Positions 1-5,690 of a stretch of 6,459 bases of DNA are shown in pieces; the stretch's first letter is position 1; every line of letters begins with the position of its first letter. A program made the position numbers and the translations under genes. Location of the stretch: positions 1-6,459 of the forward strand of contig JAILZY010000140.1 in NCBI GenBank assembly GCA_023512255.1, in the 5' to 3' direction. The notes under the pieces were generated by a model. It worked only from the letters and a program-made list of their open reading frames with translations, was not told the origin of the DNA and made no database searches. The stretch is from a bacterium (lineage in GTDB: Bacteria > SZUA-182 > DTGQ01).

Positions 1-60
1 TATTGTCTTTTACCTCAATACCCTTCCCCTGCAGCTTATCTACTTCTCCTAATTTTAAAT

Positions 61-74
61 ATGGGGAACATCTG
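61..74 (+). repeat. 14-base motif shared with the efp upstream region
   Basis: The sequence ATGGGGAACATCTG is identical to the reverse complement of 6385-6398. Each copy lies upstream of a gene and reads in the same direction as that gene's transcription (pump gene here, efp at the other end). The distal copy is part of a LexA-box-like palindrome. This copy keeps only one half-site, GGAAC, because the following bases are GGAG rather than GTTC. It could be a shared regulatory element, a relic of a dispersed repeat, or chance. Confidence 0.45.
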
Positions 75-91
75 GAGTCTGTTGCCTGGTG

Positions 92-120
92 TTTTAAACC
101 TTGACGATCTGTGCTATAAT
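92..120 (+). promoter_or_regulatory. Candidate promoter of the EIIA-ATPase gene
   Basis: A perfect TATAAT lies at 115-120 and is preceded by TG at 112-113, giving an extended -10 element (TGnTATAAT). The -35 at 17-base spacing is weak (TTTTAA, 92-97), which is usual for extended -10 promoters. A better-looking TTGACG at 101-106 is only 8 bases from the -10 and cannot act as its -35. A start near 127 would give a leader of about 77 bases containing the hairpin at 143-180. Confidence 0.55.
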
Positions 121-142
121 TTTACTTTCTAATTGATTATAT

Positions 143-180
143 ATTCCGGCTAGCAGATCTTGCGTTTTACTAGCTGGAAT
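143..180 (+). promoter_or_regulatory. 11-bp hairpin in the 5' leader of the EIIA-ATPase mRNA
   Basis: ATTCCGGCTAG (143-153) pairs with CTAGCTGGAAT (170-180) over 11 continuous pairs, one of them G-U, around a 16-base loop. No U-run follows, so it does not look like an intrinsic terminator. It ends three bases before the ribosome binding site begins, so it could stabilise the message or affect ribosome access. The loop has no C-run that would pair with the G-rich Shine-Dalgarno sequence. Confidence 0.5.
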
Positions 181-183
181 CTT

Positions 184-190
184 AAGGGGG
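184..190 (+). promoter_or_regulatory. Ribosome binding site of the EIIA-ATPase gene
   Basis: AAGGGGG lies 13 bases before the ATG at 204, a slightly long spacing. An in-frame TAG at 198-200 rules out any earlier start, and no other ATG lies near this site, so the site and the stop together fix the start codon. Confidence 0.6.
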
Positions 191-203
191 TAACTACTAG
201 ATT

Positions 204-3200
204 ATGAAAATTTATGAATTGCTTGATTCAGAAAAAATCCTCTGCTTATCCAAGGTGGAGAATCAGCAAGATCTTTTCTCCCGCCTGGTTCCCTCATCAC
301 TTGCTCTCAACGGCAAGGGGAGCATTACCCAGGAGGAGATAATCCAGCAGCTTATGGATAGGGAAGCGATTTCCTCAACCGGAATTGGCAACGGCATTGC
401 TATCCCTCACATCCGGCTCGATGGGCTCAAGGAGCCTGTAGTCAGACTGGCTATTGTGAAAGAAGGGCTTCAGTTCAATGCTATTGATGGTAAGCCCTGC
501 AAGATATTCTTCTTGTTCATCACCCCCAGTGATCAGACAAGTACCCATTTGCAGATTCTGGCCAAGATATCGAGCCTTTTGGGAAGCGAAAAACTTCGCT
601 CACGCCTTGAAAAGGCCGACTCGCCGAAAAGCATATATCAGATCCTGGTGGATGAGGAGAATAAGGGGAAGTATGGGTATATCAATCTTGATAAAAAAAG
701 CATTTTTGAGGAGCTTCAGACCTCAGAGAATGGGCTAAGGCAAGAGGAGGCCAAGAGAAGGCTTGAGGTTTATGGTCCTAATGTTTTGAAAAAAATCAAA
801 AAGAAACCCACCTATGTAAAGCTTTTGAAAAATTTTATTTCCCTCTTTGCTATCCTTCTTTGGGTTGGCGGAGGGCTGTGTTTCATTCCCGGGGTGGATA
901 TGCCGCAACTTGGCTGGGCTATCTTTGGGGTTATTATAATTAATGCTGTTTTCTCATTCTGGCAGGAATTTAAGGCTGAGCGAGCGATCGAGGCTCTGCA
1001 GAAGCTGCTTCCTCAAAAATCTACTGTTTTGCGTAGCGGTCAAAAGGTTGAGATTCTGGCCTCAGAGCTTGTGCCAGGTGATATTATCTTTCTTGAGGAG
1101 GGAGACAGTATCCCGGTTGATGCTCGGCTGATCGAATCCCATGAGATGAGGGTCAATAATGCGGCCCTGACCGGAGAATCACGGCCTATTTATAAAATGT
1201 CTGAGCCGATTGAGGATGGAGCGGTCCTATTGTGGACCGAGCTGCCGAATATGGTTTTTGCCGGAACTTCGGTAACCTCAGGCAGCGGACGGGGAGTGGT
1301 CATTGGCACTGGGATGAATACGGAAATCGGCAAGATTGCCCACATGACCCAATCAGTGGAAAAAGAGCTGAGCCCGCTTCAGAAAGAAATGCACAAGATG
1401 GTCAATATCATCTCTTTTCTGGCGGTTGGCATGGGCATTATCTTTTTCTTTCTGGGCAAGAGCCTAGGAGGTCTTTCTCTAATCGGTGCCTTCATCTTTA
1501 CCATCGGCATTGTTGTCGCTAACATCCCCGAGGGACTTCTGCCTACGGTTTCCCTAGCTCTGGCTATGGGGGTTCAGCGGATGGCCAAGCGAAACGTGCT
1601 GATCAAGCAGCTTTCCTCAGTTGAAACCCTGGGCTGCACTAATGTCATCTGCACGGATAAGACTGGTACCCTGACGACCAACCAGATCAGTGTCTCCAAG
1701 ATTTTTATCAACCAGAGGCTGATCAGTGTTAGCGGCACCTCTTATGAGCCGAAGGGAGAATTCCACGATGAGCAGGGCAGGCTGATTAACCCTTCTGATC
1801 TTTGGCAGGATCCTACCTGTCGGATGTTTTTTACCTCATCTGTGCTGTGCAATAATGCCCATCTTCTCTCCCCAGGTTCAGAGACAAATTACTGGAGGAT
1901 TATGGGGGATCCAACTGAGGGTTCGCTCATTGTCCTGGCTCGGAAAGCTGGGGTTGATATCGAGGCTCTGGCTGCTGATTATCAGCGGGTCGGACATCTG
2001 CCTTTCGAGTCGATCCGAAAGCGAATGTCTACCATTAATCAAACCAAGGATGGCCGAAAGTTTGCTTTCACTAAGGGAGCACCCCTTGAGACTTTGGCCC
2101 AATGTGATTCGATCCTCATCAATGGCCGAAAAGAGAAGCTGACCCCACAGATTCGCCAGTCGATTATTCGTCAAAATGATCTGTTTGCCCGAGAAGGGTT
2201 CAGGGTACTGGCTGTGGCCTACCGTGAGGATCAGGAGCTTTCGGCACTCTCTTATTACAGCAATGAAAAGGTTGAATGCTCCCTCACCTTTCTGGCCCTA
2301 GTGGCTATGATCGACCCACCCCGAGCTGAGGTGCCCAAGGCCATTGCCGACTGTCGAACCGCGGGAATCAGGGTCATCATGATTACCGGAGACTATGGTC
2401 TGACCGCCAAATCCATCGCTCATAAAATCGGCATGATAGAAAATCCTGACGAGGTTACGGTTATTACCGGCCATGAGTTGGCGGAGATGGATGATCAGAA
2501 ATTGAAGGCTATTCTCAAGCAGCCTGTGATCTTTGCCCGAATGTCTCCTGACCAGAAAATGCGCATCGTCTCCTGTCTGAAAGAGGAAGGGTATATCGTG
2601 GCTGTAACTGGAGATGGGGTCAATGATGCTCCGGCTCTGAAAAAAGCAGACATTGGCGTGGCTCTTGGGATGCACGCCAATGATGTGGCCAAGGAAGCAG
2701 CTAATATGATTATCACCGATGACAATTTTGCCAGTATTGTAGCTGGTATTGAAGAGGGTAGGGCAGTTTATGCCAACATCAAGCGGTTTGTAACCTATAT
2801 TTTCGCCAGTAACGTGCCGGAGATTGTGCCCTTTATCCTCTTTGTTTTGTTCAAAATTCCTCTTCCCCTGACAGTCATGCAGATCCTGGCTGTGGATTTG
2901 GGCACAGACCTTGTGCCAGCCCTTGGCCTCGGAGTGGAGGCTCCTGAGCCAGGTACCATGAGCCGTCCGCCAAGACCGCAAAATGAGCGCATGATTAATA
3001 CCAAACTGTTCTTGAGAGCCTATGGATTTTTGGGCATGATCGAAGCCATTTTATGCATGCTGGGCTACTATTTTATATATTGGACCCATGGCCTGAGCTG
3101 GGGAACACTTATTCCGCCGGCAAACAATCCAGCCTATGTCTACCCGGATGGAGCGGTCTATATCATGGCTACAACCATGTGCCTGGCTGGTATCGTTACT

Positions 3201-3635
3201 GCCCAGGTTGGAAATGTTTTCTGCTGCCGGACCGAGCAAGAGTCGATTTTCAAGGTGGGACTGCTGAGCAATAAACTTGTCCTAGTTGGAATTATAACCG
3301 AAATCACCCTTATCCTCCTATTTATTTATAGCCCTTTCTTCCAGAAAATTTTTGGTCTTGCTCCTATAGGCTTGAAGGAGTGGGCGCTTCTGGCTACCTT
3401 TGGCCCGATCATTCTGATTCTTGAAGAGGGGAGAAAATGGTTGCTAAGGCGGCGACAGAAGAAACTCTCTCCGGCGAGGGCAAGGAAAATTGCTGAAGAA
3501 CCTAAGCCTTCCTATCTCAGTCAACAATCCCTAACTCCTAGGAGTAGAGAGCAAGAGCTGACAGCGAAGTCAGCCGATCTTGCGACGATTGGAAGCCTGG
3601 GGAGTAAGAAAACTGCACATCATGAGGAGCAATAA
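204..3635 (+). CDS. PTS EIIA-domain / Na+,K+-ATPase-like P-type cation pump fusion
   Basis: Predicted inner-membrane ATP-driven cation pump with a phosphotransferase-type regulatory domain at its N-terminus. Residues about 5-150 match PtsN/fructose EIIA, with GIGNGIAIPH and active-site H69, plus the conserved second histidine H115. From about 160 comes a full P2-type ATPase: N-terminal cation ATPase segment, M1-M2 (about 211-256), TGES 323-326, M3-M4 (400-455) with PEGL 442-445, phosphorylated D485 in DKTGT, KGAP 624-627, DPPR 704-707, TGD 728-730, TGDGVNDAP 802-810, and M5-M10. VANIPEGLL, SNVPE (869-873) and DLGTD (898-902) resemble the Na+,K+-ATPase (P2C) rather than the SERCA pattern. A hydrophilic tail of about 59 residues (1085-1143) ends the protein. 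All catalytic motifs are present. The transported ion is inferred, not shown; a K+/Na+ or Ca2+ role is possible. Control by PTS phosphorylation is inference. Confidence 0.93.
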   Translation: MKIYELLDSEKILCLSKVENQQDLFSRLVPSSLALNGKGSITQEEIIQQLMDREAISSTGIGNGIAIPHIRLDGLKEPVVRLAIVKEGLQFNAIDGKPCKIFFLFITPSDQTSTHLQILAKISSLLGSEKLRSRLEKADSPKSIYQILVDEENKGKYGYINLDKKSIFEELQTSENGLRQEEAKRRLEVYGPNVLKKIKKKPTYVKLLKNFISLFAILLWVGGGLCFIPGVDMPQLGWAIFGVIIINAVFSFWQEFKAERAIEALQKLLPQKSTVLRSGQKVEILASELVPGDIIFLEEGDSIPVDARLIESHEMRVNNAALTGESRPIYKMSEPIEDGAVLLWTELPNMVFAGTSVTSGSGRGVVIGTGMNTEIGKIAHMTQSVEKELSPLQKEMHKMVNIISFLAVGMGIIFFFLGKSLGGLSLIGAFIFTIGIVVANIPEGLLPTVSLALAMGVQRMAKRNVLIKQLSSVETLGCTNVICTDKTGTLTTNQISVSKIFINQRLISVSGTSYEPKGEFHDEQGRLINPSDLWQDPTCRMFFTSSVLCNNAHLLSPGSETNYWRIMGDPTEGSLIVLARKAGVDIEALAADYQRVGHLPFESIRKRMSTINQTKDGRKFAFTKGAPLETLAQCDSILINGRKEKLTPQIRQSIIRQNDLFAREGFRVLAVAYREDQELSALSYYSNEKVECSLTFLALVAMIDPPRAEVPKAIADCRTAGIRVIMITGDYGLTAKSIAHKIGMIENPDEVTVITGHELAEMDDQKLKAILKQPVIFARMSPDQKMRIVSCLKEEGYIVAVTGDGVNDAPALKKADIGVALGMHANDVAKEAANMIITDDNFASIVAGIEEGRAVYANIKRFVTYIFASNVPEIVPFILFVLFKIPLPLTVMQILAVDLGTDLVPALGLGVEAPEPGTMSRPPRPQNERMINTKLFLRAYGFLGMIEAILCMLGYYFIYWTHGLSWGTLIPPANNPAYVYPDGAVYIMATTMCLAGIVTAQVGNVFCCRTEQESIFKVGLLSNKLVLVGIITEITLILLFIYSPFFQKIFGLAPIGLKEWALLATFGPIILILEEGRKWLLRRRQKKLSPARARKIAEEPKPSYLSQQSLTPRSREQELTAKSADLATIGSLGSKKTAHHEEQ

Positions 3636-3681
3636 ACCGGTGTGTCAACAAAAGGAGCAATAAAACTGGTGTGTCAACAAA
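3625..3681 (+). repeat. Tandem duplication spanning the ATPase stop codon
   Basis: Two adjacent units, 28 bases (3625-3652) and 29 bases (3653-3681), both start AGGAGCAATAAA and end GGTGTGTCAACAAA. They differ by one inserted A and one C/T change. The first unit contains the last codons and TAA of the ATPase gene, so the end of the coding sequence has been copied into the spacer. The second copy carries AAGGAG followed by a 14-codon GTG reading frame (3669-3713), which I do not call as a gene. Confidence 0.85.
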
Positions 3682-3699
3682 TGAGAAAACTACTTCTCA
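3682..3699 (+). other. Small hairpin in the ATPase-HAD spacer
   Basis: TGAGAA (3682-3687) and TTCTCA (3694-3699) form a 6-bp stem with a 6-base loop. No U-run follows, so it is a weak candidate for a processing or attenuation site rather than a terminator. Confidence 0.25.
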
Positions 3700-3706
3700 A
3701 TAAAAT

Positions 3707-3745
3707 AGAATAGAAGCGATAGAAGCGATGGACAGAATAGAAGCG
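3707..3745 (+). repeat. Short repeats straddling the HAD gene start
   Basis: AGAATAGAAGCG occurs at 3707-3718 and again at 3734-3745, the second copy inside the coding sequence. AGAAGCGAT is tandemly repeated at 3712-3720 and 3721-3729, ending in the first two bases of the start codon. In the HAD frame the upstream copy would read R-I-E-A, the same as residues 3-6 of the protein, so the 5' end of the gene appears to have been duplicated into its leader. Confidence 0.75.
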
Positions 3746-4393
3746 CTGGTGAGGCAAAAGTGCAAGGCTGTATTGTTCGATATGGATGGGGTTATTGTCC
3801 ATACCATGCCGGATCATTTTCGTGCCTGGCAAAAGGTCTTGGAGTCGATCGGCATTCAGGTCGATGAATTTGAAATCTATGCCCGTGAGGGAGAGCCGGG
3901 CATGGTAACTCTGTCAGAGCTTTTGGCCAAGTATGGGAAGAAGTTGCCCCAAGAGCAGATGCGCCGCCTCGTTCAGTGGAAAGAGAGCCTGTTTAAGCAG
4001 ATCGCCTCGCCTCGGTTGTTTTCCGGGGTTGAAGATTTCATTAGCCAGCTAAAAAACCAAGGCTACCGGCTGGCGCTGGTTACCGGAACCTCAAAGAATG
4101 AGGTAGATTCTATTCTTCCGTCCAGGGTGGCTGATCTCTTTGAGGTGGTGATTACCCCAGAGCTGGTTAGCCGGGGAAAGCCGGCTCCGGATCCTTATCT
4201 TGCGGCCTTAGATAAGCTTGGTCTTAAGCCCGATGAGGCGCTGGTGATTGAGAATGCTCCCTACGGGATCCGCTCAGCCAAGGGGGCAGGCTTGGTGTGC
4301 ATAGCCGTAGCCACTTCTTTGCCTAGGGAATACCTCCAGGATGCAGACCTGATTTTCGACTCCATAGAGGAGTTAAGGAAACTCTTTCCGTAA
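3728..4393 (+). CDS. HAD-superfamily phosphatase / beta-phosphoglucomutase-like hydrolase
   Basis: Cytoplasmic HAD subfamily I hydrolase of 221 residues, normal for the family. Motif I is FDMDG, with nucleophile D18 and acid/base D20; motif II is the T119 of LVTGTS; motif III is K151 in GKPAPDPY; motif IV is E175-N176 in VIENAPYGI. A helical cap (about 25-95) sits between motifs I and II, as in beta-phosphoglucomutase and small sugar-phosphate phosphatases. Motif IV has Asn where beta-phosphoglucomutase has Asp, and H25 replaces the Asp often found after the motif I loop, so I do not assign mutase activity. The substrate is unknown. The gene follows the ATPase by 92 bases with no clear terminator, so co-transcription is possible. 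No Shine-Dalgarno sequence precedes the ATG. It is the only ATG upstream of motif I in this open frame, which begins after a TAA at 3701; GTG at 3749 is the alternative. Confidence 0.87.
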   Translation: MDRIEALVRQKCKAVLFDMDGVIVHTMPDHFRAWQKVLESIGIQVDEFEIYAREGEPGMVTLSELLAKYGKKLPQEQMRRLVQWKESLFKQIASPRLFSGVEDFISQLKNQGYRLALVTGTSKNEVDSILPSRVADLFEVVITPELVSRGKPAPDPYLAALDKLGLKPDEALVIENAPYGIRSAKGAGLVCIAVATSLPREYLQDADLIFDSIEELRKLFP

Positions 4394-4402
4394 ATATTCG
4401 GG

Positions 4403-4534
4403 TCGCTCTTATATCAGACACCATAAACCCTATATCAGAACAACCATAAAATATCAGAACAACCATAAACCATTGAAGGGGCTTAGCTCTTATTAGGGTT
4501 ATGTCTCTCAATGGCAGCTAATAAATAAGAGCGA
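4403..4534. repeat. Nested inverted repeats with the GCTCTTAT motif
   Basis: TCGCTCTTAT (4403-4412) is the exact inverse of ATAAGAGCGA (4525-4534). Inside it, CCATTGA (4470-4476) is the inverse of TCAATGG (4508-4514). GCTCTTATTAG (4486-4496) is the inverse of 4518-4532 apart from a 4-base insertion. These arms compete for the same right-hand partner, so alternative folds are possible. The motif recurs at 5671-5690. Confidence 0.55.
4411..4469 (+). repeat. 19-base tandem repeat downstream of the HAD gene
   Basis: ATATCAGAACAACCATAAA occurs twice back to back without a mismatch (4432-4450 and 4451-4469). A shortened 17-base copy lies just before them (4411-4427), separated by CCCT. The copies are non-coding and untranslated in context. 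Confidence 0.85.
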
Positions 4535-4610
4535 TTCAGGTTAAAGATTTGGCCGTCGTAGAAAACCCTTCCCCTGGGGCTGCTCGATCCCTCTTATTTA
4601 TAGAGCATTT

Positions 4611-4693
4611 ATTATAGAGCCTGTATAAGCCTGTATAAATTATGTATAAATAATAGAGCCTGTATAGATTGCCTGTATAGATTATAGAGCCTG
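4611..4693 (+). repeat. Imperfect GCCTGTATA repeat cluster downstream of epmA
   Basis: GCCTGTATA occurs at 4619, 4629, 4658 and 4671, with a degenerate ATGTATAAA between them at 4642. ATTATAGAGCCTG at 4611-4623 is repeated exactly at 4681-4693, and TAGAGCCTGTATA is at 4615-4627 and 4654-4666. The cluster ends about 10 bases from the epmA stop codon. Repeat spacing is irregular and there are no conserved unique spacers, which excludes CRISPR. Confidence 0.75.
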
Positions 4694-4703
4694 CGCTTAC
4701 ACA

Positions 4704-5600
4704 CTATACCTGCGGCAGGGGAAAAGCCATGACCTGTGAGATCTGTTCGGCTCCGGTGAGGGTCATAAGCAGGCGATCAACTCCCAGGGCGGCTCCGGCA
4801 CAGTCTGGTAGGAGTCCCTTTTCCAGCACTGAGAGAAAATGCTGATCCAGGGGATAAGGCTCTTTGTTCATGGCGATCCGCCGAGCACGATCCCGCTCAA
4901 ACCGCTCTCGCTGCTCCCGAGCGCAGGTTAGCTCGGAAAAGCCGTTGACTATTTCCACTCCCTTGAGGTAGAGCTCAAATCTTTCGCTCAGCTTCGGATC
5001 TTGGGGTTTCAACCTGGCCAGGCTAGCCATTGGAGCAGGAAAATCATAGAGAAAAAAGGCCGGCATATCTTGTAAGGCTGGCTCGACCTGCTCGATCAGG
5101 TCAAGGAAAAATCGCTCTTCATTCCATTCCCTGGAAGGACACCAGCCAGCGTGCTGTTCAAAGGCCTCATCGACTGAAATTCGGGCAAAAGGCAAGGAGA
5201 AAAGAGGTTTTCTGTCTAGGTACTCAGCCATCTGCCTGTCTACGGTTTGAATGAGGTTTTCCGTCAACTCCATCAGATCTTGGTAATTTATCCCTGTCTC
5301 ATACCACTCCAAAATTGAGAATTCGCAGTTGTGGTATTTCCCTATCTCATCAGAGCGGAAGGCATGGGTAAGCTGATAGATTTTTTTCAGGCCGCAGCCA
5401 AGCAGCCGCTTCATGTGAAGCTCGGGCGAAGTAGCTAGGTAAAAGCTCTCTCCGGCGGCAATAGCGTCAATATGGGGATCTATGCCCGGACAGCGGACCA
5501 AAACAGGAGTGAAAACCTCCACGTAGCCCCGCTGGTCAAAAAAGCCACGAATCGCTCGTCCCAGATGATGTCGAAGGTAATGCATTTCGGGCTGGATCAT
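4704..5600 (-). CDS. epmA: EF-P--lysine ligase EpmA (PoxA/GenX)
   Basis: Cytoplasmic paralogue of the class II lysyl-tRNA synthetase catalytic core. It activates lysine or (R)-beta-lysine with ATP and attaches it to the conserved lysine of EF-P. The 298 residues lack the tRNA anticodon-binding domain, as expected. Motif 1 is around P32 (VFTPVL), motif 2 is FRSDE...EFSILEWY with R82, and motif 3 is ALGVDRL with R276. A271 in motif 3 aligns with E. coli EpmA A298, where canonical LysRS has Gly; this Ala is tied to substrate choice. The gene lies 84 bases downstream of efp on the same strand, its substrate gene. ATG at 5600 is chosen because an in-frame TGA stands at 5604-5606. No clear Shine-Dalgarno sequence is visible, and ATG at 5585 is a shorter alternative. 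The aminomutase gene epmB is absent from the window. Confidence 0.95.
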   Translation of the reverse strand: MIQPEMHYLRHHLGRAIRGFFDQRGYVEVFTPVLVRCPGIDPHIDAIAAGESFYLATSPELHMKRLLGCGLKKIYQLTHAFRSDEIGKYHNCEFSILEWYETGINYQDLMELTENLIQTVDRQMAEYLDRKPLFSLPFARISVDEAFEQHAGWCPSREWNEERFFLDLIEQVEPALQDMPAFFLYDFPAPMASLARLKPQDPKLSERFELYLKGVEIVNGFSELTCAREQRERFERDRARRIAMNKEPYPLDQHFLSVLEKGLLPDCAGAALGVDRLLMTLTGAEQISQVMAFPLPQV

Positions 5601-5670
5601 ACGTCACTGAATCATGGAAATCATAAAAGAATCAAAGGCTACAGCAAAAGTTAGTGGCGGTCTTGCCGCT

Positions 5671-5690
5671 GCTCTTATTAGCTCTTATTT
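5671..5690. repeat. 10-base tandem repeat at the efp stop codon
   Basis: GCTCTTATTA (5671-5680) is followed directly by GCTCTTATTT (5681-5690). The efp stop codon (minus-strand TAA, 5685-5687) lies within the second unit. The same GCTCTTATT core is found at 4486-4494 and, inverted, at 4524-4532 in the central gap. Confidence 0.8.

Larger units (their letters stand above)
4394..4703. other. 310-base gene-free gap between convergent genes
   Basis: This AT-rich gap lies between the HAD and epmA stop codons. It contains a 19-base tandem repeat (4411-4469), nested inverted repeats (4403-4534) and a run of GCCTGTATA repeats (4611-4693). No reading frame has a ribosome binding site or a recognisable product. 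A convergent gap should hold transcription ends for both sides, but I see no textbook GC stem followed by a T-run. The nearest candidate is a CCCC/GGG stretch at 4566-4579, which on the minus strand runs into TTTT. Confidence 0.7.

Noticed and set aside
101-106. TTGACG as the -35 box of the pump promoter
   Set aside because: It is only 8 bases from the TATAAT, too close for a sigma-70-type promoter, and no other -10 lies at proper distance downstream.
2298-2981. Long minus-strand reading frame of 227 codons opposite the ATPase P-domain
   Set aside because: It lies wholly antisense to strongly conserved pump motifs (TGDGVNDAP region), resembles no protein family and is explained by the codon use of the sense strand.
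3669-3713. 14-codon GTG reading frame after AAGGAG in the ATPase-HAD spacer, a possible leader peptide
   Set aside because: The ribosome binding site is a by-product of the tandem duplication, the frame is very short and uses a GTG start, and nothing supports translation.
4566-4579. Intrinsic terminator for epmA at the CCCC/GGGG stretch
   Set aside because: The self-complementary part has a one-base loop, the alternative stem has only three pairs, and the T-run is four bases, so it is too weak to annotate as a terminator.
4611-4693. GCCTGTATA repeats as a possible CRISPR array or replication-origin iterons
   Set aside because: The units are too short and irregular, there are no unique spacers, and no cas, rep or dnaA gene is near.
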